Assembly (NCBI RefSeq): GCF_009740285.1
Contig: NZ_CP046566.1
Location: 310,001-374,000, forward strand
DNA length: 64,000 nt
Source: Phnomibacter ginsenosidimutans
GTDB lineage: Bacteria; Bacteroidota; Bacteroidia; Chitinophagales; Chitinophagaceae
Direction of reading: 5' to 3'
A program made the translations under genes and the position numbers. How positions within the stretch are numbered: position 1 is the stretch's first letter; each line of letters begins with the position of its first letter. Under the pieces are notes generated by a model. That model was not told the DNA's origin. It saw only the letters and a list, made by a program, of their open reading frames with translations, and made no database searches. Positions 43,061 to 51,987 of this stretch are shown here, piece by piece.

Positions 43061-45517
43061 ATGACGATATCGTACAAATGGCTTTGTGAATACCTGCCCG
43101 TGGGCGAAAGCCTTCCGGCAGAATTGGTGGAACCCGAAAAGCTGTCGAAAATACTGACCGCCGTAGGGCTCGAAGTTGAAAGCCTCGACTATTATGAAAG
43201 CCTGAAAGGTGGTCTGAAAGGCGTGGTGATTGGTGAAGTGCTGACTTGTGCCAAGCATCCTGATGCCGATAAATTATCCATTACTACTGTAAGCATTGGC
43301 GAAGGCGAACCTTTGCAAATTGTGTGCGGTGCGCCCAATGTGGCCGCCGGCCAAAAAGTGGTGGTAGCTACCGTGGGCAGCACCATTTACCCCAGCACCG
43401 GCGAACCACTCACCATGAAGAAGGCCAAAATCAGGGGCGTGGAAAGCCACGGCATGATATGCGCTGAAGATGAAATTGGTATGGGCAGCAGCCACGCCGG
43501 TATTTTGGTGCTGGATGAAAAGGCCGTGCCCGGTACTCCGGCTGCGGAGTATTTCCAACTGTATACAGACTGGATTTATGAAATAGGGCTTACGCCCAAC
43601 CGCATGGATGCCATGAGCCACCTGGGTGTAGCTAAAGATGTGTGTGCTTACCTGAGTCACCACCACAAAAAACATATCGCTGTAAAAACGCCGCTGAAAA
43701 ACAATTCACTGAAAGCTTCAGAAACAGTAAAACTGCCTATTGAAGTTGTGATTGAAAATACAGAAGCCTGTCAGCGCTATGCTGGTGTAAGCATTGCCGG
43801 TGTTACGGTAAAAGAAAGTCCTGATTGGCTGAAGGACAAACTCAAGAGCATTGGTTTGCGCCCCATCAACAATATAGTGGACGTTACGAATTTTATTTTG
43901 CACGAAACGGGTCAGCCGCTGCATGCTTTTGATGCCGACAAAATTGCCGGTGGCAAAGTGCTGGTGAAAAACCTGCCCGAAGGAACGCCGTTTGTAACCC
44001 TCGATGAAAAGGAACGCAAACTAAACGAAGCCGACCTGATGATTTGCAATGCCAACAGCGAAGGCATGTGCATTGGCGGTGTGTTTGGCGGTTTGCATAG
44101 TGGTGTGAGCGATACTACCACCAACATCTTTTTGGAAAGTGCCTGGTTTCATCCTGTGAGCATTCGCAAAACTTCGTTTCGTCATGGCTTGCGTACCGAT
44201 GCTGCCACCCGCTTTGAGAAAGGCGTAGACATCAGCAATACCGTAGCCGTGCTCAAGCGGGCTGCCGCTTTGATACTGGAAACAGGCGGTGGCGAAATTG
44301 CCAGCGATGTGGTGGATGTGTACCCCAACCCCAAAGAGAAAAAGCAGGTTGCGATTAAATATCATTACCTCAAAAAACTGAGTGGTAAAAATTATCACCC
44401 CGATGCGGTAAAGCAAATACTGGAAGCACTCGGTTTTGAATTTATCAAAGAAGGGCAGGATGATTTGTGGTTTGCTGTGCCTTTCAGCAAGCCCGATATT
44501 TCTTTGCCTGCCGATATCGTAGAAGAAATCATGCGGATAGATGGCTACGACAACGTAGAAATTCCGGCCGTGATTTCGATGGCGCCATCCAACGACCTGC
44601 TGGGCCCCGAAGAAGCCCTGAAAGAAAAGGTAGCCAACTATCTGGTAGGCCTGGGTTTCAACGAAATGCTCACCAACAGCATTACCAACAGCAAATACTA
44701 TACAGCAGAAGTTGTTGCCGGCGGGGTAAAAATGCTAAACAACCTGAGTGCCGATTTGGATATGCTGCGGCCATCGATGATGGAAACTGGTTTGGAAAGC
44801 ATTCTCAACAACCTCAACCGCAAAAACAACCAACTGCAACTGTTTGAATTTGGTAAAACTTACCACAGTGCAGGCGTGGGCAACTACAGCGAAAAACGCA
44901 TGCTCACGTTGTTTGTAACCGGCGAAGCCACCAATGCACATTGGCGCAGCACCGGTGCTCCTAAAGATTTGTTTTACCTCAAAGCTGCTGTGGCCAATCT
45001 GCTCAGCATTATTGGTTTGCAAAGTGTGCAACTCATTCCCTACAGCAGCGATGAACTGAACGGATTGGAAGTGTTGCTGAATGGTAAGCAAAGCATTGGT
45101 GTAGTTGGTTTCATTGGCAACGCCAAGCTGCGTCGCTTCGATATTAAGCAGCCGGTGCTGATGGCCAACCTCAACTGGGACAGTATATTGACAGCTGCCT
45201 TGCAGCAAAAAGTGTCGTACAAAGAGCTGGCCAAGTATCCTGCAGTAGAAAGGGACCTGGCTTTGGTGCTGGACAAAGCCGTGAGCTTTGCACAAATAGA
45301 AGCAGCGGTACAACAGGTAAAACTGCCCCGCTTGCAAAGCATGCGCCTGTTTGATGTATTTGAAAGCGACAAACTGGGTGCCGGCAAAAAATCGCTGGCC
45401 ATCAAGTTTGTGTTTCAGGATGCCGAAAAAACACTGACCGACAGCGATGTGGAAAGCATGGTAGGCAAACTGATGAAGACATTTGAAAAAGAACTGCAGG
45501 CCGAAATCAGAAAGTAA
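43061..45517 (+). CDS. pheT: Phenylalanine--tRNA ligase beta subunit
   Basis: 818 residues from ATG 43061 (MTISYKWLCEYLPVGE); the longer frame upstream is promoter sequence. The tRNA-binding OB domain (VVIGEVLTCAKHPDADKLSI) is followed by B3/B4 (GLRPINNIVDVTNFILHETG), B5, the catalytic-core-like domain and the C-terminal anticodon-binding FDX-ACB domain (YKELAKYPAVERDLALVLD). It charges tRNA-Phe together with the alpha subunit PheS, which is not in this window. Genes for cell-division proteins follow downstream. Confidence 0.97.
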   Translation: MTISYKWLCEYLPVGESLPAELVEPEKLSKILTAVGLEVESLDYYESLKGGLKGVVIGEVLTCAKHPDADKLSITTVSIGEGEPLQIVCGAPNVAAGQKVVVATVGSTIYPSTGEPLTMKKAKIRGVESHGMICAEDEIGMGSSHAGILVLDEKAVPGTPAAEYFQLYTDWIYEIGLTPNRMDAMSHLGVAKDVCAYLSHHHKKHIAVKTPLKNNSLKASETVKLPIEVVIENTEACQRYAGVSIAGVTVKESPDWLKDKLKSIGLRPINNIVDVTNFILHETGQPLHAFDADKIAGGKVLVKNLPEGTPFVTLDEKERKLNEADLMICNANSEGMCIGGVFGGLHSGVSDTTTNIFLESAWFHPVSIRKTSFRHGLRTDAATRFEKGVDISNTVAVLKRAAALILETGGGEIASDVVDVYPNPKEKKQVAIKYHYLKKLSGKNYHPDAVKQILEALGFEFIKEGQDDLWFAVPFSKPDISLPADIVEEIMRIDGYDNVEIPAVISMAPSNDLLGPEEALKEKVANYLVGLGFNEMLTNSITNSKYYTAEVVAGGVKMLNNLSADLDMLRPSMMETGLESILNNLNRKNNQLQLFEFGKTYHSAGVGNYSEKRMLTLFVTGEATNAHWRSTGAPKDLFYLKAAVANLLSIIGLQSVQLIPYSSDELNGLEVLLNGKQSIGVVGFIGNAKLRRFDIKQPVLMANLNWDSILTAALQQKVSYKELAKYPAVERDLALVLDKAVSFAQIEAAVQQVKLPRLQSMRLFDVFESDKLGAGKKSLAIKFVFQDAEKTLTDSDVESMVGKLMKTFEKELQAEIRK

Positions 45518-45589
45518 TCCACCATGTGCAGCCCGTCGCTTACTGCAGCGGGCTGCACAATATCTTTACAGCGCATTATCTTCATTGCC

Positions 45590-45883
45590 ATGCCACAAGA
45601 TGCCACCGCCTATTTTCAGCAACTCTCCGGTAAATTGCAGCAACTCGGCCGCATGCAGGAGCAATTGCTGAAAGACAACGAAAAGCTTCGTCAGGAAGCG
45701 GCTGCCCTGAGGGAAGCTGCCAAGGCATCGCAGGAAGAAATAGCCGGCCTGAAAGAACAGGTGGCCATTTTGCAAACAGCCACCGGCCATTTGGACGAAG
45801 CCAGCCGCAAGGATTTTGAAAAACGCATCAATCAGTATCTCCGCGATATTGACAAAGTGATAGCCCATTTGAACACCGCTTAA
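45590..45883 (+). CDS. ZapB-like coiled-coil protein
   Basis: 97 residues from ATG 45590 (MPQDATAYFQQLSGKLQQL). Almost the whole protein is one coiled coil with heptad leucines (LLKDNEKLRQEAAALREAAK, IAGLKEQVAILQ). Short coiled-coil proteins directly in front of zapA are a regular arrangement in Bacteroidota and are thought to link to FtsZ rings as ZapB does in E. coli. Sequence alone does not prove orthology. The spacing to zapA is 10 bp, so they are one operon. Confidence 0.75.
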   Translation: MPQDATAYFQQLSGKLQQLGRMQEQLLKDNEKLRQEAAALREAAKASQEEIAGLKEQVAILQTATGHLDEASRKDFEKRINQYLRDIDKVIAHLNTA

Positions 45884-45893
45884 GCATTGACCT

Positions 45894-46205
45894 GTGAGTG
45901 AACTCATTCCCATCACCATTACCGTCGGCGACCGTAGCTACCGCATCAAAGTAGAGCCGGAGCACGAAGAGTCTGTTCGCAAAACAGCCCGCTTTATTCA
46001 CGATAAAGTGCAGGAGTTCAAACAGCAGTTTGCCGGCAAAGACATGCAGGACTATGTGTCAATGGCATTGATTTGGTTTGCTACCCAAAACGCCCAGCAG
46101 GTGCAGGGCCAGCTGCTGTCGCAGGAGCTGGAAGAGGGCTTCAACAGGCTGGATGCCATGCTGGATAAACAGATTGCTGCACTGGGTGCTGAAGGAAATG
46201 CGTAA
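45894..46205 (+). CDS. zapA: Cell division protein ZapA
   Basis: 103 residues with a GTG start. The N-terminal beta-hairpin domain ITITVGDRSYRIKVEPEHEE and the helix VRKTARFIHDKVQEF match ZapA; the C-terminal part is a coiled coil. ZapA crosslinks FtsZ filaments at the division site. In many Bacteroidota genomes an RNase Y gene (rny) follows zapA; here an AT-rich GYF_2-domain gene follows instead. Confidence 0.88.
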   Translation: MSELIPITITVGDRSYRIKVEPEHEESVRKTARFIHDKVQEFKQQFAGKDMQDYVSMALIWFATQNAQQVQGQLLSQELEEGFNRLDAMLDKQIAALGAEGNA

Positions 46206-46361
46206 CCCATTTTCTTGTTTGATCTAGCAAGCGTTATCTGCTAATAGTAGGGCATAGTACCTTTGATTTTAAAGAAACTTTCGACCAATATCTCAGAATA
46301 CATCCGTTTGATGGAAATCAATTTGCTCGATTAAATAAAACGACTAAATACTGCAATTTAA

Positions 46362-46865
46362 ATGGCAAAGTATTTCATCATAAAAGGACGGAAAAAAGAG
46401 GGCCCTTTTGATTTTCAAGAGCTTAAGCAGATTCGAATTTGTGAGCATGATCTGGTTTGGAGAGATGGATTTACAGATTGGAAGAGTGCTAATGAAATTG
46501 AAGAATTAAGGGATTTGATAGAAGTGCATCCTCCATTGACTTCTAAAGAAAAGGAAAGAGTTTTTATTATAAACGAGTATCGCAGAGCCTTATACTTCCC
46601 TTTTTTTATTGGATTAGTATTTGGTGCAATTGCATATTTCATGCTTATCACCAAAAAGCCAGAACAATTATCCCTTAATGAATCAAATTATTTTCATGCC
46701 ACAGAGGGTAGCTACATGCAAAAAGTGACAAGACCTTTTAGGGCAGTATTTGCATACTTCTCGGAAAAACCAATGTTTTTCGGAACTGATGAAAACCTTC
46801 CAGTTGAATTAATAAAGTATTCAATTGCTGACCTTATACTGATTTATTTATTACTCTTTTTTTAA
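46362..46865 (+). CDS. GYF_2 domain membrane protein (DUF4339), possibly frameshifted at the end
   Basis: 167 residues. Residues 1-55 form a GYF_2/DUF4339 domain (YFIIKGRKKEGPFDFQEL, DLVWRDGFTDWKSANE). One helix is near 75-92 (YFPFFIGLVFGAIAYFMLI) and another at the end (ADLILIYLLLFF). The base composition is visibly more AT-rich than the neighbours, which suggests transfer. The stop follows a T7 run (46857-46863). With one more T the frame would continue for 26 residues as FLSYLFPHKMKWVNSYITKV and end at 46942, a natural continuation of the helix. The function is unknown. Confidence 0.7.
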   Translation: MAKYFIIKGRKKEGPFDFQELKQIRICEHDLVWRDGFTDWKSANEIEELRDLIEVHPPLTSKEKERVFIINEYRRALYFPFFIGLVFGAIAYFMLITKKPEQLSLNESNYFHATEGSYMQKVTRPFRAVFAYFSEKPMFFGTDENLPVELIKYSIADLILIYLLLFF

Positions 46866-47195
46866 GTTATTTATTCCCACATAAAATGAAGTGGGTTAAC
46901 TCTTATATAACCAAAGTCGGACTAAATATTTAATGATAATAAAAGGTATTGGGGAATGATAAATTTCCGCCACTCTGGCTTTTATCCCTTCGTGCAGTTG
47001 ATTCTTTAGTTTTTAATTAAAGAGAATATGAACCCAGTATCGGCTAAAAATCTTCCCTCATTTTTACCGCCGGGCAATAATCCGTTTCCTTCCTCGTTTT
47101 TTGATGTTTCACCATGCTTCGGTACGGTTATTGTACCGTTGTGGGTTCTCCACCTACCCCTTTACTGATATTGACATCATCAAAAACGTGTAACC
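46866..47195. other. AT-rich gap before the L,D-transpeptidase-like gene
   Basis: 330 bp. The first part may be the missing end of the GYF_2 gene (to about 46942). The rest contains one hairpin CGGTAC-GGTTATT-GTACCG (47120-47138) and probably the promoter of the next gene. No other feature was seen. Confidence 0.4.
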
Positions 47196-48011
47196 ATGCG
47201 ATTGTATACCGCATTGTTCCTAGGGTTATTGTCGGTAAGCGCCATGGCGGGTACCAATGGCACTGGCCGGGAAAATCTGGATAAAGAAGCTCAGCTCTAT
47301 AAAATGCCGGTGGCTTACATCAAAGCGGCTACCGAGCTGTACCAGCAGTTGCAGCTGCAGCAAAAGGGGCTGGAGAAAGACATTTTTGTAAAAGCCTACA
47401 AAGGCTACCTGCACCTGCAGGCCCAAGGCTTGGTGCACAATGCCGACATGCTCAGCATTGCCGATTTCAGCCAGAGCAATCAAAACAAACGACTCTACAT
47501 CATCAACCTGCGTACCCGCAGCCTCATGATGCATACCTACGTATCGCATGGGCGCAACAGTGGCAATGTGATGGCTACCTCGTTCAGCAACGTCAACAAT
47601 TCCAACAAAAGCGTACTCGGCTTTTTGCTTACCGCCGATACCTATGTGGGTGCCAATGGTTTGTCGCTGCGGTTCAGGGGTATGGAAAGAGGCATCAATG
47701 ATATGGTAACCACCCGGGCTATTGTGGTGCATGGCAGCAAGTTTGTAAATGAACAGGAGCTGGCCCGCCGCGGCGAAATGGTCAACAGTTTGGGTTGCCC
47801 TGCTGTACCCATGGCACAAAGCAAAACCATTATTGAAGCCATCAAAGGGGGCAGCGTATATTTCATTTACCACCCCGATGAAATGTATGCCAACCGGTCG
47901 CCCATTTTGAATACGCCACTGCAAACCACGCTGCTGCCCATGCTGGCCAGCCAGCCCATCACCGATTCGCTGACGCCACCCAATAGCAACGCCATCACCC
48001 GAAATAATTAA
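47196..48011 (+). CDS. Murein L,D-transpeptidase catalytic domain protein
   Basis: 271 residues with a signal peptide (MRLYTALFLGLLSVSAMAG). The YkuD-related catalytic site is IVVHGS followed by NSLGCPAVP, giving the His and Cys of L,D-transpeptidases in the SxGC form. Mature enzymes crosslink peptidoglycan or attach proteins to it. This subfamily (YkuD-like family 2) is common in Bacteroidota and less well characterised. It is followed by its own terminator and is probably transcribed alone. Confidence 0.85.
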   Translation: MRLYTALFLGLLSVSAMAGTNGTGRENLDKEAQLYKMPVAYIKAATELYQQLQLQQKGLEKDIFVKAYKGYLHLQAQGLVHNADMLSIADFSQSNQNKRLYIINLRTRSLMMHTYVSHGRNSGNVMATSFSNVNNSNKSVLGFLLTADTYVGANGLSLRFRGMERGINDMVTTRAIVVHGSKFVNEQELARRGEMVNSLGCPAVPMAQSKTIIEAIKGGSVYFIYHPDEMYANRSPILNTPLQTTLLPMLASQPITDSLTPPNSNAITRNN

Positions 48012-48033
48012 CCGATAATCCTACAACCTTTTG

Positions 48034-48060
48034 CCGGCCTGCACTCAGGCCGGTTTTTTT
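48034..48060 (+). terminator. Terminator after the L,D-transpeptidase-like gene
   Basis: CCGGCCTG-CACT-CAGGCCGG followed by a T7 run. The tail overlaps the last bases of the convergent membrane-protein gene. Confidence 0.88.
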
Positions 48061-48664
48061 ATACAATGTAAAACGCTGCCACCTGGCAAATGCCACCTGC
48101 TAAGTAGCCGGCATAAATTTCGCCGGGTTCGTGTGCACGGCGAATGAGGCGGGCTGTACCCACCAAACCTGCCAGCAATGCCACCGGTGCCAGGGCGCCC
48201 AACGGCCAGTTGGGGTCGGCCGCGGTTTGTATAATGAAGAAAGACAATGCCCCGCCTGCCGCCAATGTGTGCAGGCTAATTTTCATGAAAATATTGACGA
48301 ACATGGCAGCGCTGCTGGTAAGAAACACCCCCAGCAACCACTGGTGTACTGCCTGTGGAATCACCTCCCAGTTGCGGCTTACATAAAAGGCCCAGAAGTA
48401 AAAGAAGATGCAGGACACCAACGGAATGATGCGGTCCCGCTGGCTTTCGAGGTAAATGCTGGGAATAAACTTGAGCCGCCAGATGAGGAATACAAATAAA
48501 CCGGGGTACAACACCGTGTTGATGAAGCTCATGGCCGCTATGCGCAGCCGGATGGGCTCATCGGTGAGCAGCACATTTACCGGGTGGCGGTACAGCACAA
48601 ACAGCACCACCATAAACGGAATGAAAAGCGGGTGTAGCACATAAGAAACAACTTGTGCCAGCAT
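48059..48664 (-). CDS. Multi-pass membrane protein, PAP2-like
   Basis: 201 residues with about six membrane helices. The segment MKISLHTLAAGG and, about 50 residues later, ARLIRRAHEPGEIYAGYLAG are spaced like the last two motifs of PAP2 phosphatases (His-containing SxxH and a later R/H element), but the first KxxxxxxRP motif is not clear. It could be a divergent lipid phosphatase, possibly acting on undecaprenyl or phosphatidylglycerol phosphate. The family call is tentative. It lies downstream of rpoN on the same strand. Confidence 0.6.
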   Translation of the reverse strand: MLAQVVSYVLHPLFIPFMVVLFVLYRHPVNVLLTDEPIRLRIAAMSFINTVLYPGLFVFLIWRLKFIPSIYLESQRDRIIPLVSCIFFYFWAFYVSRNWEVIPQAVHQWLLGVFLTSSAAMFVNIFMKISLHTLAAGGALSFFIIQTAADPNWPLGALAPVALLAGLVGTARLIRRAHEPGEIYAGYLAGGICQVAAFYIV

Positions 48665-48742
48665 GCTCAGCCACCCTTGGGCTGTGCGGGCATGGTAGAA
48701 GGCGTAACGGAGGCGGAAGTTGCTGTCATACTGCGGTGCCGG

Positions 48743-50269
48743 TTAGAGTTCTTTGCGCAGCCTGGCCACGGGTACATTCAGTTGTTCGCGGTACTTGGCT
48801 ACGGTTCGGCGTGCAATGTTATAACCTTTTTCTTTCAGCATGTCTGTGAGCTGATCATCGCTGAGCGGTTTGCGTTTGTCTTCGCCCTCCACCATGTCGC
48901 TCAAAATCTTTTTTACCTCACGGGTACTCACTTCTTCGCCGCTTTCGGTGCTCAGGCTTTCGCTAAAGAAAAACTTGAGGCGGTAGGTGCCAAATTCGGT
49001 TTGCACAAACTTGCTGTTGGCCACCCGGCTTACGGTAGAAATATCGAGGCCGGTTACTTCGGCTACATCCTTCAAAATCATGGGGCGGAGTGTGGTTTCA
49101 TCGCCGGTCAGGAAAAACTCCTGCTGGTGCATCATGATGGCGTACATGCTGTTGTACAGCGTTTCGTGCCGTTGTTTGATGATATCAATGAACCACTTGG
49201 CTGCATCAATTTTTTGCTTGATGAACATCACGGCATCTTTCTGTTGTTTGTTCTTTTTGCTGCCCCGTTCGTATTCCCGCAGCATATCGCGGTAGTCGCT
49301 GCTGATGCGCAACTCCGGCGCATTGCGGTTGTTGAGCGTCAGCTCCAGCTTGCCGTTGATGTTTTCAATAAAAAAGTCGGGGATGACGTAGGTTTCTGCT
49401 TTGTTGATGGTAGATACCACGCCGCCGGGCTTAGGGTTGAGCCGAATGAGCTGGTTCATCACTTCCCGCAGTTTGGCTTCGTCGATGCCCAGACCCCGCT
49501 GTATTTTTTCGTAATGTTTCTTGGTAAATTCTTCGAAGTAATCTTTAACGGCATTCAGCGCCAGCTGCACGTCTTTGCCTTCGCTGCGCAGCCGTTGCAA
49601 TTGCAGCAACAGGCACTCCTGCAGATTGCGGGCACCTACACCAGCTGGGTCAAACAATTTTTGAATCTGGCTCAGCAACAGCTCCACTTCTTCGTCGCTG
49701 GTTTGCACATTTTGCCGAAAGGCGAGGTCGTCTACAATGGAGGCAATTTCGCGGCGCAGGTAGCCATCTTCATCGATGCTGCCCACAATTTGCTCGGCCA
49801 CTTTGCGGCGGCGTTCGTCCAGCTCCAGCATGGCCAGCTGGCCAATGAGCAGGTCGTAGAGATTGCTTTCCACCTTGATGGGCGTGGGGGTTGTTTCCTC
49901 GCCTTCACCATAGTTGATGTCTCTTGTCTGATAGTCGGGAATGTCGTCTTCCGGATCCCACTCGGGTTGGTCTACAGAGCCAAACTCCGCCATATCGGGG
50001 CCATCATCGGCCATGGAAGAGTCTTCGGCAACCGAGTCGGCCGGCTCGTATTCATAATCATCAATGGAATCCTGAGTGCTGAGGTCGGTATCTTCCTGCC
50101 CGTCGTGTTCTTCGCCCATTTCCAGCGCCGGGTTTTCTTCAATTTCCTCTTTGATGCGTTCCTCCAGATTGGCGGTCGGTATTTGCAGCAATTTCATGAG
50201 CTGAATTTGCTGGGGCAACAGTTTGAGTTGTTGTTTTTGAACCTGTCTTAAACCTTGTCCGAATGCCAT
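48743..50269 (-). CDS. rpoN: RNA polymerase sigma-54 factor
   Basis: 508 residues. Region I is Gln/Leu-rich (KQQLKLLPQQIQLMKLLQ), region II is strongly acidic (residues about 50-115), the core-binding and helix-turn-helix parts follow (DVAEVTGLDISTVSRVANSK) and the C-terminus carries the RpoN box ARRTVAKYREQLNVP. Sigma-54 needs an AAA+ enhancer-binding protein to open promoters; none is in this window. The start codon is close to that of a divergent small secreted-protein gene (61 bp between them). Confidence 0.97.
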   Translation of the reverse strand: MAFGQGLRQVQKQQLKLLPQQIQLMKLLQIPTANLEERIKEEIEENPALEMGEEHDGQEDTDLSTQDSIDDYEYEPADSVAEDSSMADDGPDMAEFGSVDQPEWDPEDDIPDYQTRDINYGEGEETTPTPIKVESNLYDLLIGQLAMLELDERRRKVAEQIVGSIDEDGYLRREIASIVDDLAFRQNVQTSDEEVELLLSQIQKLFDPAGVGARNLQECLLLQLQRLRSEGKDVQLALNAVKDYFEEFTKKHYEKIQRGLGIDEAKLREVMNQLIRLNPKPGGVVSTINKAETYVIPDFFIENINGKLELTLNNRNAPELRISSDYRDMLREYERGSKKNKQQKDAVMFIKQKIDAAKWFIDIIKQRHETLYNSMYAIMMHQQEFFLTGDETTLRPMILKDVAEVTGLDISTVSRVANSKFVQTEFGTYRLKFFFSESLSTESGEEVSTREVKKILSDMVEGEDKRKPLSDDQLTDMLKEKGYNIARRTVAKYREQLNVPVARLRKEL

Positions 50270-50330
50270 CTGTTATCTTTACACGCTATTGATTGCGGTA
50301 AATTTACAGGCTCCCATGCAAGATTGTTCA

Positions 50331-50651
50331 ATGAGGCGGGTGTTTTTTACCATTTTGGCATCATTATTGCTGAAAGGGGCGGCTGCGCAGATAACCAGCA
50401 GTCATTTTTTGCAGGAATCGCTGCGCAAAAAGCCGGCTTCAACAAAGGAGGTCTACTCATTTTGGCCTGCGCCGTTTGTTCAGCAGTCGAAACCGGTGCC
50501 CATACGTCCGGGTACTATTTCCCCCAATTTTTATTCCAGCACCATGGCATGGACCTGCAGGCAGGAACTTTGGTTGCAAAAAAAATTACAGGCACCGTTA
50601 TTTCTGCGTCTTGGAAGCCTGGAGCAAGTGAACAAACTGGAAGGAAAATGA
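50331..50651 (+). CDS. Small secreted protein of unknown function
   Basis: 106 residues from ATG 50331, with a signal peptide MRRVFFTILASLLLKGAAAQ. The second half contains TCRQELWLQKKLQAPLFLRL and ends LEQVNKLEGK. This pattern (a cysteine, then a basic stretch, then P-x-FRLGS and a closing EGK) is shared by short proteins of Chitinophagaceae as I remember them, but no function is known. It is divergent from rpoN and has its own terminator. Confidence 0.7.
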   Translation: MRRVFFTILASLLLKGAAAQITSSHFLQESLRKKPASTKEVYSFWPAPFVQQSKPVPIRPGTISPNFYSSTMAWTCRQELWLQKKLQAPLFLRLGSLEQVNKLEGK

Positions 50652-50658
50652 GGCAAGG

Positions 50659-50693
50659 ATGGCTCGAAATAGCCATTTCCAAGAGCCATTTTT
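50659..50693 (+). terminator. Terminator after the small secreted-protein gene
   Basis: ATGGCTC-GAAAT / ATTTC-caa-GAGCCAT with loop AGCC, followed by TTTT. It separates this gene from the exopolysaccharide operon. Confidence 0.7.
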
Positions 50694-50812
50694 CGGAAAA
50701 TTATTCCATAAGCTGGAAATACGCTTATAGTGATTGTTTATTAAGGTGCTGATTTTCAGTACAATAGATGCGTGGCATGCTGATGGTAGCAGCAATACCA
50801 AACAGCAACGAC

Positions 50813-51358
50813 ATGAACGCTACCTCTTCCCCCAAAATCTTTCTGGTTGATGATGACCAGTTTTCCATTGAACTGAACCGACAGCATTTAAAAAACCTTG
50901 GGTACAGTAATGTTTCGGTATTTACCGACGGCCAAACCTGCCTGAATCATTTGGTAGAGCAGCCCGTGGTAGTATTTGTAGACTACAATATGGAAGAAAT
51001 GGATGGCCTCACTTTACTAAAAAAAATCAAGCGGTTCGATCCGCACATTTTCACCGTATTTGTAAGCGGACAAGAGCAAATGGAAGTGGCAGTAGATGCC
51101 CTTAAGTTTGGAGCTTTTGATTACATCATTAAAGGAGAGCAGTCAGAAACAAGGATTGCTGCGGTGATGGCAAAAATCATGCACATCATTGCTGAGTTGA
51201 AACAACAGCATAAGAAAGGATGGCGTCGTTTTCTGCCTGTGCTCAGTATTGTTACGTTACTCATTGTATCAATTATGGGTACTGGCTTGCAGCTCACTCA
51301 ACATGTTGCAAAAAGATCCATCCATAAAAGAGGATCCGAGTGTTTTTGTGAAGAATGA
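50813..51358 (+). CDS. Receiver-domain response regulator at the head of the exopolysaccharide operon
   Basis: The receiver domain is complete: acidic pocket Asp13-15 (FLVDDDQ), phosphoacceptor Asp57 (FVDYNME), Ser85 (VFVSGQ) and Lys107 (YIIKGE). There is no output domain of known type. After residue 135 the frame continues through a basic segment (QQHKKGWRRF) and a hydrophobic helix (LPVLSIVTLLIVSIMG), then into about 25 residues of unlikely sequence that overlap the next gene. The hydrophobic part could be a real membrane anchor or the signal peptide of the next gene joined by a sequence error. The position suggests control of polysaccharide export. Confidence 0.8.
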   Translation: MNATSSPKIFLVDDDQFSIELNRQHLKNLGYSNVSVFTDGQTCLNHLVEQPVVVFVDYNMEEMDGLTLLKKIKRFDPHIFTVFVSGQEQMEVAVDALKFGAFDYIIKGEQSETRIAAVMAKIMHIIAELKQQHKKGWRRFLPVLSIVTLLIVSIMGTGLQLTQHVAKRSIHKRGSECFCEE

Positions 51359-51977
51359 AGCCTATCAATACACCATTCGGAAGGATGATAAAGTGAGTAT
51401 CAGTGTGTGGGATCATGATGATTTAAGTGTGGGTTCCATCTACGGCATTTACAACAGTAATGAAGTGTATGGCAAGTGGCTGATGGTAGATGCGAATGGT
51501 AAAATACCCGTACCACAAGTAGGCGAAGTACTAGCAGAAAATAAAACAGTACTTGAACTGGAGAGTGACTTAAGAACGGCCTACAGCAAATTTATAAAGC
51601 AGCCTATAGTAGAGGTAAAAGTACTGAACAAAGAAGTGACGGTACTGGGAGAGTTGAAAACACCCGGTAAATATTTACTGGAAAAAGAACATAACACTTT
51701 AATAGAGATGATCGGCAAAGCCGGGGATTTTGATTTTTATGCCGACCGTTCTAAAGTTATGGTGGTGCGCATGGTTGAAGGTCAGCCAAAATCGGTAACG
51801 GTAGATCTTACACAACTGAGCAGCTATGCCAGCAGCAATGTGTACCTGCTGCCAGGCGATGTAGTGTATGTACCCAGCCGCAAAGCAAAAGTGTGGGATA
51901 AAAGAAGTGGATCAATTGTAGTGCCAGCAACTGCCATTATAACTACTGCCGTTTTGGTTGCTACCGCATTGAAGTAA
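51249..51977 (+). CDS. Polysaccharide export lipoprotein (Wza-like, SLBB domain)
   Basis: A lipobox VLAC sits at the expected place before SSLNMLQKDPSIKEDP. The Poly_export domain is YTIRKDDKVSISVWDHDDLS, followed by an SLBB domain (VTVLGELKTPGKYLLEKEHN) and LLPGDVVYVPS, and a C-terminal helix (VVPATAIITTAVLVATAL) typical of the Bacteroidota form. It forms the outer-membrane exit channel for the polymer. The start is uncertain: the longest frame begins with TTG 51249 and no ATG fits a normal signal peptide. A one-base error near the G3 at 51275 would join it to the hydrophobic stretch of the preceding frame. Confidence 0.87.
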   Translation: MLRYSLYQLWVLACSSLNMLQKDPSIKEDPSVFVKNEAYQYTIRKDDKVSISVWDHDDLSVGSIYGIYNSNEVYGKWLMVDANGKIPVPQVGEVLAENKTVLELESDLRTAYSKFIKQPIVEVKVLNKEVTVLGELKTPGKYLLEKEHNTLIEMIGKAGDFDFYADRSKVMVVRMVEGQPKSVTVDLTQLSSYASSNVYLLPGDVVYVPSRKAKVWDKRSGSIVVPATAIITTAVLVATALK

Positions 51978-51987
51978 AGTTTATCTC

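Noticed and set aside
46206-46361. 6S RNA or tRNA between zapA and the GYF_2 gene
   Set aside because: The gap is about 155 bp, AT-rich, and shows neither a tRNA cloverleaf nor the long hairpin with an open bubble of 6S RNA.
48653-50251. Long plus-strand open frame of 532 codons
   Set aside because: Antisense to rpoN. The protein is rich in F, H and Q in the way expected from reading a coding strand backwards.
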